Source of the DNA: Blattamonas nauphoetae
Lineage: Eukaryota > Preaxostyla > Oxymonadida
Length of the DNA stretch: 64,000 nucleotides
Reading direction: 5' to 3'
Assembly: GCA_033064195.1 (NCBI GenBank)
Contig: JARBJD010000146.1
Coordinates: forward strand, 62,001 to 126,000
Every line of letters starts with the position of its first letter. Within the stretch, counting starts at the first letter, position 1. The notes under the pieces were generated by a model that saw only the letters and a program-made list of their open reading frames with translations, ran no database searches and was not told the DNA's origin. Positions 30,501 through 39,968 of the stretch are shown piece by piece. Both the position numbers and the translations under genes were made by a program.

Positions 30501-31837
30501 TGAAGAGACGGCGTCGATAGGTGAAAACGGAGAAGAATAGCGCCACCGTCTGGATGTTGACCTGTGAGGGCGCATTTATAGAAAGAACACCGTTGGATGG
30601 TGATTGGGACGTCTCTGAGATAAATAAAGATCGCTGCCCCTCCGGATTCAGACCCTGTCGGATCGTGGAAGGACATGGTGTCGAATGTGCAGGAACTGAT
30701 CAGAATGTTGGAAGTCGAAAGGTTGTCCACAGTGAGCCGATCTCCATGTTTGTATTTCTGGCCAGTTTTGTTTTGATCATCATTTGGGAGAGATTGGGGC
30801 GTTCTCACACAATTCGAGAATGAACTGTTCAAACTCAGCAACGATCCACCGAAATTCATGTCCACGCAGCCTGTCCCAGAGATGTGGTTCGTGCTCTCCC
30901 GAATTCTCGTTCCGATCATCTTCTGACTCGCTCCTGCCATCCAGCAATTCGCAATGTTCGGCGAGGTCACATTCTGCACAAGCGACGACAACAATACTGT
31001 CTCCACTTCCAAAACAGATCCACTTTCTTCGTTTACACGTGATGGCTTCGTGAACGAAAAAAGTGGTCCAGTCGACAGTGGCAATGACGAATCCAAAATC
31101 GAGAGTCCTGTTCCACAGATTGTCAGTCCTGGCCCTTCCGTTCCGGCAAACAGATCAGCAGATCGACCACTGTTCAGGCTGTCCATGGCAGAATCAACGT
31201 CCACAAATGGTAGAATCGTTGAAGAAGAGAATCCACTGTAACGACTGTTCTCAATCGAGATTGCTGATGATGTCCCCGCTGACCATGAATCAACAACAAA
31301 TGGCGACAGTGACATTGATGACGACACCTCACAGTTCTTCACAGAGAGATCCGAAGCAGCGATTGAACAGATCGAACAGTGTTCCATATTCACCACGAGG
31401 TTCAGCGAATCAAGAACAATCGTGCAATTCACAAGCAGCAGCACACTGTTGAGGGGTTTCTGAGGCAAGCCCGTCGTTGTTTTCGCAGATTTGTCCATTT
31501 TCTGTTTGGAATGAATGTTCGTTCCTTCATGGGTGAGAGTCGACCGGTCGCCAAGAAGTGTCAAATGCCGCGAGTTTATCTCCAGACTGGTCGCACAGTA
31601 TGTTGTTGATCCAAGAACGAATTGTTCACCATTGTCAGTGTTAGTGTTTCTGTTCGATTGGTGTTGCTCAATAATGGCTGACAAGGGAACAAATACAGCT
31701 GGACTTGTTGGAAAAGCTGAATGGAAATCGGGGTGGGCAACGGCACCACTAAATAAACGTGCCCCAAGAATGAACAGAATCATTGAAACGGAAATAGGGG
31801 ATTGATCGATCGGAAATGTGAATTCCCACTCGGACAT
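24527..31837 (-). CDS. Giant secreted/transmembrane beta-helix protein with cytoplasmic pseudokinase domain, copy 1
   Basis: About 2,436 aa. An N-terminal hydrophobic signal (SVSMILFILGARLFSGAVA) precedes a pectate-lyase-like beta-helix region rich in short Ser/Asn/Cys rungs (roughly residues 110-600). Repeats of about 100 residues follow, each opening EPARIVGVSC with a conserved LRGRQIP step, then more beta-sandwich-like repeats. One membrane helix lies near 2093-2118 with a Arg/Lys stop-transfer. The cytoplasmic tail ends in a kinase-like C-lobe (EAPEVL, VFSLGLVLWEIETGDVPFG, DPTQRPTLD) that lacks a recognisable glycine loop, HRD and DFG, so it is probably a pseudokinase. The ATG at 31837 is chosen because copy 2 starts there; an upstream ATG at 31867 is in frame here but closed in copy 2. 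The role may be surface sensing or adhesion. Confidence 0.8.
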   Translation of the reverse strand: MSEWEFTFPIDQSPISVSMILFILGARLFSGAVAHPDFHSAFPTSPAVFVPLSAIIEQHQSNRNTNTDNGEQFVLGSTTYCATSLEINSRHLTLLGDRSTLTHEGTNIHSKQKMDKSAKTTTGLPQKPLNSVLLLVNCTIVLDSLNLVVNMEHCSICSIAASDLSVKNCEVSSSMSLSPFVVDSWSAGTSSAISIENSRYSGFSSSTILPFVDVDSAMDSLNSGRSADLFAGTEGPGLTICGTGLSILDSSLPLSTGPLFSFTKPSRVNEESGSVLEVETVLLSSLVQNVTSPNIANCWMAGASQKMIGTRIRESTNHISGTGCVDMNFGGSLLSLNSSFSNCVRTPQSLPNDDQNKTGQKYKHGDRLTVDNLSTSNILISSCTFDTMSFHDPTGSESGGAAIFIYLRDVPITIQRCSFYKCALTGQHPDGGAILLRFHLSTPSLQPISVSDSCFVDCTNTLTPSSLASGTNCGGGFCIISANTVSLERLSFHHCFATSRGGGMYLDMGTGTVSNIILDSCESDLAGGVYRNIGLYTFSSLHFRDCSSGTAEAEDFATASSYGTSNPFTDCDTTAPYPTIYPMSREQTKDWISSVSAKLQLTAFSIGFGLNSATLSVTAAETVSGTMFVVVEGGNVPRLTSVSFSSNTKGEGTVPIEMNGVLEAGTIYGIRAAGMKGRVLFGNMVVGATAKLLDENRTNVLVSGIILSEGTFIMEVKDKTTGTTETLTLPMTLSGKSLLSVEKELSVEYEAGKLQYEHEYSVEEVVCNGASVDVKSGTSFVIPPQPSRLAEVKVMNASDWVTLTLTGTVFYSSEYSVTLTEVTESSEKHTKTITLSRNASRGVMKEWKAILFPIESEDLKYGKTYSVTSMIPTDGTDSIEISAAPFQTPVEPPRIVGVSCVLDVSGNTTSLKLRGRQIPSGTYKVVLNAANGSSFDITFSGGLSEERDSDMKSLTIYGSDPFLSFNTAYSLFSVGSFLIDTRYDSFTTAIEPARIVGVSCVLDENKNTTSFKLRGRQIPTGTYTVVLNNASGLSFDVDFSTPLSEERDSDMKSLTIYGSDPFLSFNTAYSLFSVGSFLIDTRYDSFTTAIEPARIVGVSCVLDENKNTTSFKLRGRQIPTGTYTVVLNNASGLSFDVDFSTPLSEERDSDMKSLTIYGSDPFLSFNTAYSLFSVGSFLIDTRYDSFTTAIEPARIVGVSCVLDENKNTTSFKLRGRQIPTGTCTVVLNNTSGLSFDVEFSTPISDERDSDVKSLTIYGSNPFLSFNTTYKLYSVGSFLIDSGNNSFSISEPTRLTSVGSVVFADDRKTTVSIELVGVEMPTTPLKLFVVKVGVSNDKKVSLDATFLTKVAGTAIGVGYSENEEEMTIAFGWNYTVVGLKDGDNELLIVSGLEIEMPVEPARIVLTSCTDGVNATKVKVDGVGLSERTTYTLSVSGTPTSSGQNTEPHVTTIEVIGVSTTEAESEELALYPVSEADLRFGFTYEITGASANSKPVLVESTPTFSTPTEPARIENAFCSLSKNRTSVTIVISGTALPDSKVEVTFKKEGEASTFPPQTAVCSSSGAFSFSMLAGDTSSSTQLQYGSRYVISSVKHGSDEMEVNWNVGFTVDHPPRLSSIVFSFSNTLHTLFELELIGDGLTLLGEYELTLNSSFKMSMILNGGKTGRTIKAQPIGFESCLDFSTTYTVTSLHLKKDESDKVVFGTVSFETKAKPTRIEIFVDSSSTFALPLCGEMDRPCTRMDDGWWIVSTLAIDGPTLRILNRTTLSSGIVIGSGMHVLFSPGDNIEPTLRIPSSATMNENGGLIWMSEGSFELRDVDVEIESSSASFVFVLAVDSTLIVKDGSICGPTPSSNSGDMTETASDETICAWSSGVLQLTNTETNLTSSSFSRLSQGLVNMKNGSLNVVSSSFYGNKPSLLTSSSSFPSFRRNVRCSEGGRVEIGSLSGGDGLETPSAWISATDCSLTAKEEIFHSPFFIPTLDTSKTSVSTDPKKPDLNVTLIGTQMIPCGLFLEIVEIEKNTEKNSTFLELTTETTKTLTETEVSLSLLISSVGLDRNLEWRGRLRFGENYQTSSFLLKKSALDERKALMTQTMKWLLPVICGIVLLLALVLVILILLRRHKKQKKKQNLSQQEMNQPIQNELIEKMEVEAFGTVVPLQTDLYSDRSLVFSDDSSNVQTDQLKQQSPEGAETREQESRWNANQTIVTDVADENGHVSKQFVQRQDTLFNRLHGETRGLLNRNEIGRRVARALVRFAQHRKNDVLLAHVSSHRILVGKQGEVTLLVKSLDGQVNHGQTTQTNKAAEQVNNGEAVQSTKMVETQGIEDIREGVRWEAPEVLEKKADVDVSRAAVFSLGLVLWEIETGDVPFGEYDALNARRQIVAGTRPKLESIPDSDLREIISSCFVMDPTQRPTLDTILSDLELLEGKSKANRPFVIQ
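28171..29012 (-). repeat. Perfect 300 bp tandem repeat inside giant surface gene 1
   Basis: The sequence matches itself at a shift of exactly 300 bp without a mismatch from 28171-28712 to 28471-29012, about 2.8 copies. 300 bp is 100 codons, so the array adds whole repeat domains without changing frame. Copy 2 has only a single, diverged equivalent near 36760-36900, so the expansion came after the gene duplication and must be very recent. Confidence 0.9.
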
Positions 31838-31867
31838 GCCACCATACTTCCATTTCCGTGTTTTCAT

Positions 31868-33028
31868 CGCGATCCACTTAACTAAGTTATTGGTTTACCT
31901 CAAATTCAGAATCACCACCCACGTCATTGTGAAAAAAGTTGAATCTTCAGAAGATGATTGCTTCTCCTTTCAGAGAAGAATGAAAATGTCATTTTGATTG
32001 ACAGGTTGAGGTGATGAAATGACGAGATGAGAATTGGGTGACACGAATGTACGACAACATAACGACAAATGTGAGATGAGATTTGACTGAAATGTGAAAT
32101 GTGGGAGAATGGACATCTGTGTGATGAGAACTGGGTGACACGATGACAGGCGATGAACAGAAGCGAAACACGAGAATCAACATTCCTCACGTGCTTGTTC
32201 AGCACGATCACTGTTGGAGAAGCAAGACAGGAAGTCAATAAGAGATGCCTGGACAATCAAGGGGAAATCACTGAGATAAGATGACATGCAGAAACAAAGA
32301 TAGATGGGGAGAGGTCGATGATTGGTGTGGAAGATAACAGGGGAGAGTTGGGGAGTGTGATGGACCATCTAGAGGACGATGGTTCACGATGGAACACAGT
32401 GAGAGTGATGTGGTGTGTGACTGCCTCTCGAGTTTTGTGCAGGAGGTGAGGCAATGATGCGCAGAAAACAAAATTTTGAGGTTTCTTGATATGGTGAAAA
32501 CTAGGGCTGGTGAAATTAAGACAGCTTCAACCCTCATCAGATAGAAGAAGATAAGTGACATGAAAGGAAGCACTGCGGGAAGCAGGATGAAGAAGAACGA
32601 GTGATGTGTGAATATCGATAATGCTGTGTACATCGATGACGAGTTATGGCATTGTGTTGTTCGACATGGAGTGTCGTATGTGTGCGGCGCAATTCCGATT
32701 GTGTTGTGGTGTTGATGGTAAATGAGAGGTGATGTTGAGTGAGCGAGTATCGCAAAGTGAATTCACAGAATGACAGGAGAGGCCAATATGCTCTCAGATC
32801 CGGTCATTCTCACTCAAATCAAGACGTGTTATCAGAGCCAATCCAGATCTCCCAGTCTTGAGACCTCAGGGCAGGAGAATGACGTGGATTCCACAGCCAA
32901 ATCAAGAGTTATGACGTGATGGCTGAAAGTCGTGAAGAGGCTCAGTGAAGAATGACGTGAATGACGCGAACACTGTGACCAGAACGACCACAGTGGAAGC
33001 GGTGTGGAGAAGTTTGCCAACACGATAA
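31868..33028. other. Intergenic region between the two giant surface genes
   Basis: The first ~45 bases are the 5' region of gene 1 and the rest is the 3' flank of gene 2. 31914-32412 matches the 3' flank of gene 1 (23836-24345); 32413-32884 is extra sequence with no counterpart in unit 1; 32885-33028 again matches (24382-24526). Open frames are low-complexity shadows in Ser/His-rich translation and I see no gene. A small inverted repeat (CACTGTG...CACAGTG, 32970-32995) just after the gene end is conserved in both units near 24467-24492 and could be a 3'-end signal. Confidence 0.5.
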
Positions 33029-36000
33029 CTATTGAATCACAAATGGTCGATTCGCTTTCGATTTCGCTTCCATCGATTCCAGATCTGACAGAATCGTGTC
33101 CAGTGTCGGTCGGTGTGTAGGATCCATCACAAAGCACGACGAGATGATCTCGCGAAGGTCGCTGTCGGGGATGCTTTCCAGCTTCGGCCTTGTCCCAGCA
33201 ACGATCTGGCGACGAGCATTCAGAGCATCGTATTCTCCAAATGGCACATCGCCTGTCTCGATTTCCCAAAGGATAAGGCCTAAGCTAAAAACCGCCGCTC
33301 GCGAAACATCAACATCCGCCTTCTTCTCCAACACTTCAGGCGCTTCCCAACGAACTCCCTCACGGATATCTTCAATCCCTTGCGTCTCAACCATCTTCGT
33401 CGATTGAACTTGTTCTCCATTATTCACTTGTTCTGCTGCTTTGTTCGTCTGCGTTGTTTGTCCATGATTCACTGGTCCATCCAGAGATTTCACAAGAAGA
33501 GTCACTTCTCCTTGTTTCCCAACAAGAATCCGGTGCGATGAGACGTGTGCAAGCATAACATCGTGTTTTCGGTGTTGAGCAAAATGGACAAGAGCACGAG
33601 CAACTCGACGCCCAATCTCGTTCCTGTTCAGCAGCCCTCTCGTCTCTCCATGAAGACGATTGAACAGCGTGTCTTGTCGCTGCACAAACTGTTTTGAGAC
33701 GTGTCCGTTCTCGTCCGCAACATCTGTGACAATCGTTTGGTTCGCAAACCATCTTGACTCCTGCTCGCGGGTCTCAGCTCCTTCTGGAGACTGCTGTTTC
33801 AGTTGATCAGTATGAACATTTGAGGAATCGTCACTGAACACTAAACTCCGATCTGAATACAGATCAGTTTGAAGAGGAACAACGGTTCCAAAAGCTTCCA
33901 CTTCCATTTTCTCGACGAGTTCGTCTTGAATAGGTTGGTTCATTTCTTGTTGAGAGAGGTTTTGTTTCTTCTTTTGTTTCTTGTGGCGACGAACGAGAAT
34001 CAGAATGACGAGGACGAGGGCGAGGAGGAGAACGAGGCTACAGATCACAGGAAGAAGCCATTTCATTGTCTGTGTCATCAGCGCTTTCCGTTCATCCACT
34101 GCACTCTTCTTCAGCAGAAATGACGATGTCGGCACATTCTCCCCAAATCGGAGTCGGCCTCTCCATTCCAGATTCCTGTCCAGCCCAACAGAACTGATGA
34201 GCATTGAGAGTGAAACTTCTGTTTCCGTCAGCGATTTCGTTGTTTCTAATATCAGTTCCAAAAATGTCGAGTTCTTTTCGGTTTTCTTTTCAATCTCAAA
34301 AATCTCAAGAAACAGTCCACAAGGAATCAGCTGTGTCCCAACCAGCGTCACATTCAAATCAGGTTTCTTTGTATCTGTCGAGACTGATGTTTTCGAGGTG
34401 TCCAGTGTTGGAATGAAGAATGGTGAATGAAAGATCTCTTCTTTCGCTGTCAGCGAACAATCAGTGGCAGAGATCCATGCTGATGGTGTCTCCAATCCAT
34501 CTCCTCCAGACAGACTTCCAATCTCAACTCGTCCTCCTTCTGAGCAACGAACATTTCGTCGAAATGATGGGAATGACGATGACGATGTTAACAACGATGG
34601 TTTGTTTCCATAAAACGATGATGAAACAACGTTCAGTGATCCATTCTTCATGTTCACAAGTCCTTGTGACAGACGAGAGAAGCTCGAAGATGTCAGATTC
34701 GTTTCGGTGTTCGTCAGTTGCAGAACTCCACTCGACCACGCGCAAATCGTCTCATCAGAAGCAGTCTCGGTCATATCGCCTGAGTTCGAAGATGGTGTTG
34801 GTCCACAGATCGATCCATCTTTCACAATCAGAGTGCTGTCAACTGCCAACACAAACACGAACGAAGCAGACGACGATTCAATCTCAACATCCACATCTCG
34901 AAGCTCAAACGATCCTTCCGACATCCAAATCAGTCCTCCATTCTCGTTCATTGTCGCGGACGACGGGATCCTCAGTGTCGGCTCGATGTTGTCGCCAGGC
35001 GAGAACAGGACATGCATTCCTGACCCAATCACAATTCCTGATGACAGCGTCGTTCGATTCAAAATGCGAAGTGTCGGTCCATCGATCGCAAGTGTCGAAA
35101 CAATCCACCAACCATCATCCATTCTTGTGCAAGGTCGATCCATCTCTCCACACAGAGGAAGAGCGAACGTCGATGACGAATCAACAAAGATCTCAATTCG
35201 GGTTGGTTTCGCTTTCGTCTCGAATGAAACTGTACCGAAAACAACCTTGTCTGACTCATCTTTCTTCAGATGCAACGATGTCACTGTGTATGTCGTCGAG
35301 AAGTCAAGACATGACTCAAATCCAATCGGTTGCGCTTTGATCGTTCGTCCTGTCTTCCCTCCATTCAGACTCACATCCATCTTGAACGACGAGTTCAGTG
35401 TCAGTTCATACTCTCCCAAAAGAGTCAGTCCATCTCCAATCAACTCCAACTCAAACAACGTGTGAAGAGTGTTCGAGAATGAGAACACCATCGAAGAGAG
35501 GCGAGGAGGATGATCAACGGTGAAGCCAACATTCGAATTCACTTCCATCTCATCCAATCCATGTTTCACTGATGTGATTATATATCGACTTCCATATTGC
35601 AGTCGAGTGGGTGATGAGGTGTCTCCTGCCAACATCGAAAACGAGAATGTTCCAGATGACGAACAGTCAACCGTTTGGGGTGGGAAGGTTGCAGTTTCTC
35701 CTTCCTTCTTAAATGTCACTTCCACTTCCGAATCGGGAAGAGCTGTGCCAGAGAGGACAATCGTGACTGATGTTCGATTCTTCGAGAGAGAACAAGACGC
35801 ATTCTCGATTCGAGCTGGTTCGGTTGGGGTGCTGAATGAGGGTGTCGATTCAACCAGAACTGGTTTGCTATTGGCTGATGCCCCTGTGATCTCATATGTG
35901 AATCCAAAACGAAGGTCAGCCTCATCCACTGGATAAAGAACAAGTTCTTCTGATTCGGCTTCTGTTGTCGACACTCCAATCACTTCGATCGTTGTCACGT

Positions 36001-39000
36001 GGGGTTCGGCGTTCTGTCCACTCGATGTCGGTGTTCCTGAAACAGAGAGTGTGTACGTTGCGCGTTCGGACAATCCAACTCCCGACACTTTCACTTTCGT
36101 CGCGTTCACTCCATCTGTACGCGAAGTCAACACAATTCGAGTTGGTTCCACTGGCATTTCAATCTCAAGACCAGAAACAATCAGAATGTCATTGTCTCCA
36201 TCTTTCAGACCAACCACTGTGTAGTTCCATCCAAACGCGATCGTTCTTTCTTCCTCATTTTTAGAAAATCCAACTCCAATCGCGGTTCCGGTCTCTTTCG
36301 TGGAGAATGTCGTGTCCAGGCTCACTTTCTTGTCTTCTGTTTCCCCTTCCTTCACAACAAACAGTTTCAGCGGTGTTGTCGGCATCGCCACTCCGACCAA
36401 TTCGATGGAGACAGTCGTTTTCCTGTCATTGGCAAAAAAAACACTCCCCACAGATGTCAGGCGAGTAGGTTCCGAAATCGAGAACGAGTTATTTCCAGAA
36501 TCTATCAGAAACGACCCAACAGAGAACAGTTTGTATGATGTGTTGAACGACAAGAGCGATCTATCCCCAAAGATCCAAACTGTTGTCACTTCTGTCTCTC
36601 TTTCATCAGACAACGGAGTAGAGAATGTGATGTCGAAGGAAGGCCCATTCTCCTCGTTCAGAACCACTTTGTACGTCCCTGATGGAATCTGTCGGCCTCG
36701 CAGTTTCAAGCTCGTCGTGTTTCCTGACGCATCCAACACTCAGCTCACTCCCACAATTCGTGCTGGTTCATTAGCGGTTCTGAACGAGTGGTTTCTGGTA
36801 TCAATCAGAAATGACCCAACCGAGAACAGAGTGAATGTGGTTCCAAATGTCAAAAGGCGACTGCTTCCATAAATCTCCAGCGATTTCATATCCGAATCTC
36901 TCTCTTCAGACAACCCACCAGAGAACGTGATGTCGAAGGAAGGCCCATTCTCCTCGTTCAGAACCACTTTGTACGTCCCTGATGGAATCTGTCGACCTCG
37001 CAGTTTCAAGCTCGTCGTGTTTCCTGACGCATCCAATTCACAACTCACCCCAATAATTCGTCCTGGTTCGGTTGGGATTTTGAACGGAGCAGCAGAGATC
37101 TCAATCGAGTCTGTCCCATCTGTTGGAATCATCGATGTCACAGAGTATGTCTTTCCATATTTCAGATCTTCACTTTCAATCGGGAACAAAATCGCTTTCC
37201 ATTCCTTCATCACTCCTCGACTCGCATTTCGGGAGAGTGTGATTGTCTTCGTGTGTTTCTCAGACGATTCGGTCACTTCCGTCAATGTCACTGAATATTC
37301 CGAAGAATAGAACACTGTCCCTGTCAGTGTCAGAGTCACCCAATCTGATGTGTTGACCACTTTCACCTCGGCCAGTCGAGAAGGCTGAGGTGGAATCACA
37401 AACGATGTCCCACTCTTCACATCAACTGAAGCACCATTGCACACAACTTCCTCCACTGAGTATTCATGTTCGTATTGCAGCTTCCCTGCTTCGTATTCCA
37501 CTGACAGTTCTTTCTCCACTGACAACAACGACTTTCCAGAGAGCGTCATTGAGAGAGTTAGTGTTTCGGTCGTTCCTGTCGTTTTGTCCTTCACCATCAC
37601 AAAGTATGTTCCTTCCGACAGAATGATTCCAGACACAATCACATTTGTTCGGTTTTCGTCCAAAAGCTTTGCTGTCGCCCCAACCACCATATTCCAAACG
37701 AGAACTCTTCCTTTCATGGCAGCTGCTCGGATTCCATAAATCGTTCCTTCCTCCAACACTCCATTCGTCTCAATTGGCACCGTTCCCTCTCCTGTTGAGT
37801 TCGACGAGAATGTCACACTTGCAAGACGAGGCACATTTCCTCCCTCCACAACCACAATCATCGTTCCAGACACTGCTTCTGATGCTGTGACCGAAAGTGT
37901 GGCTGAATTCTGTCCAAATCCGATCGAAAAATGTACCAATTGCATTGTTGTAGAAACCGATGATAACCAGTTTTTGATTTGTTTTCCCGAATGGTCGTAA
38001 ACTATTGGATCACTTGCTGTCGTGTCACAGTCAGAGAAAGGATTGCCAGAGGAATATGTATTCTGATCGGCTGAGATATCTTCTGCCCCAGTTGTGCTCG
38101 TGCAAGAACAGTGTCGGAAATGAAGATACGAATGTTTGAGCGACCCTTGAACTTGGCTAACTCCTCCACCAAAGTGGCCTCTGCAGCTGTCCATGAGAAC
38201 GTTGGAGACTTTGCCCTTGACCACGTCGAGATACATTGCACCGCCTCGAAGAGTGGCAAAGCAGTTAAGGAACGAGAGGCGTTCCAAGGAAACATCACTG
38301 CAGAAGTAGACACAGATACCTCCTCCGCAATTAGTGCCAGAGTTGAGTGTCTGAGGAACGAAAGTATTCGTGCAATCGATGAAAGATGAGTCTGATAAAC
38401 GGATTGGTGCAGTAGATGGTTTCGATGTGAGAAAACGGAGAAGAACAGCACCACCATCCGATTCTTGGCCGGTTACGGAGCATTTATAGAAAGAACACCG
38501 TTGGATCGTGATTGGGACGATTCGTTCAGAGATAGAGATCGCTGCTCCTCCGACAAGATTTGCTGTAGGAACGTCAAATGACATGGTGTCGAATGTGCAG
38601 GAACTGATCAGAATGTTGGAAGTCGAGAGATTGCTGGCAGTGAGGCGATCTCCATCTTTGAATTTCTGGCCAATTTTGTCTTGTTCATCATTTGGGAGAG
38701 ATTGGAGCGTTCTCACACAATTCGAGAATGAACTGTTCAAACTCAGCAACGATCCACCGAAATTCATGTCCACGCAGCCTGTCCCAGAGATGTGGTTCGT
38801 GCTCTCCCGAATTCTCGTTCCGATCATCTTCTGACTCGCTCCTGCCATCCAGCAATTCGCAATGTTCGGCGATGTCACATTCTGCACAAGCGACGACAAC
38901 AAAACAGTCTCCACTTCCAAAACAGGTCCACGTTCTTCGCTTCCACGTGATGGCTTCGTGAACGAAAAAAGTGGGCCAGTCGAGAGTGGCAATGACGAAT

Positions 39001-39745
39001 CCAGAATCGAGAGTCCTGTTCCACAGATTGTCAGTCCTGGCCCTTCCGTTCCCGCAAACAGATCAGCAGATCGACCACTGTTCAGGCTGTCCATCGCAGA
39101 ATCAACGCCCACAAACGGTAGAATCGTCGTTGATGAGGATCCACTGTAACAACTGTTCTCAATCGAGATTGCTGATGATGTCCCAGCTGACCATGAATCA
39201 ACAACAAATGGCGACAGTGACATTGATGACGACACCTCACAGTTCTTCACAGAGAGATGCGAAGCAGCGATTGAACAGATCGAACAGTGTTCCATATTCA
39301 CCACCAGGTTCAGCGAATCAAGAACAATCGTGCAATTCACAAGCAGCAGCACACTGGTGATGGGTTCCTGAGGCAAGCCTGTGGTTGTTTTCGCAGATTT
39401 GGCCATTTTCTGTTTGGAATGAATGTTCGCTCCTTCATGGGTGAGAGTCGACTGGTCGCCAAGAAGTGTCAAACGGCGCGAGTTTATCTCCAGATTGGTC
39501 GCACAGTATGTTGTCGATCCAAGAATGACTTGGTCATCATTGCCAGTGTTCGTGTTTCTGATCGTTGTGTGTTGTTCAAGAATGGCTGACAAGGAAACAA
39601 AAGCAGCTGGACCCGTTGGCAAAACTGAATGGAAATCGGGGTGGGCAACGGCCCCACTAAATAAATATGCCCCAAGAATGATAATAATCATTGAAACGGA
39701 AGTATGGGGATGATCGATCTTGAATGTGATTTCCCACTCGTCCAT
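33029..39745 (-). pseudogene. Giant beta-helix/pseudokinase surface protein, copy 2, with one in-frame TGA
   Basis: A paralogue of the gene at 24527-31837 with the same order: signal peptide (SVSMIIIILGAYLFSGAVA), beta-helix region, ~100-residue repeats, membrane helix (WLLPVICSLVLLLALVLVI) and degenerate kinase C-lobe. A TGA at 36740-36742 replaces the conserved Cys codon in a GVSC-VLD repeat motif, after 1,001 codons. Beyond it the same frame stays open for another 1,236 codons and remains closely similar to copy 1, so the change is young. Alternatives are a truncated secreted product, read-through, an allele-specific or sequencing difference, or two products. It lacks two of the 300 bp repeats of copy 1, which accounts for most of the length difference. 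Confidence 0.7.
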
Positions 39746-39968
39746 GCCACCACGCTTTTATTTCGGTGTTTTCATCGCGATCCACAAACAGCATTAATTG
39801 GTTCACCTCAAATTCAGAATCCATTGGCAAGTGATTGGCGATCGTGAGATGTTCGAAATCAAGACAGAAGAATGAAGAAAACAACATTTCTAAATACCTT
39901 GAAACCAAAACTGTTGCAGCAGTTCTCCCACAAATTCTCATTTTAGCTTGATTGAGTGGAAGTTTGTG

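Larger units (their letters stand above)
23836..39825. repeat. Tandem duplication of an ~8 kb unit carrying a giant surface-protein gene
   Basis: Unit 1 spans about 23836-31914 and unit 2 about 31914-39825. Each holds a 3' flank, the giant gene on the minus strand and a short 5' region. The junction is visible near 31911-31914: upstream of gene 1 the sequence follows gene 2's upstream region, then switches at CAGAATC to a stretch matching the distal 3' flank at 23836 onward. Unit 2 has 472 bp (32413-32884) in its 3' flank where unit 1 has only about 36 bp (24346-24381). Divergence is patchy, from no differences over hundreds of bases to clearly several percent. Confidence 0.85.

Noticed and set aside
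36740-36742. Genome-wide reassignment of TGA
   Set aside because: Other genes end in TGA at the expected place, for example the EXO1 gene, so a general reassignment is not supported by this window.
39657-39941. 94-codon frame upstream of surface gene 2
   Set aside because: It overlaps the true start in another frame; the corresponding region of gene 1 does not keep it. It might contain untranslated leader sequence.
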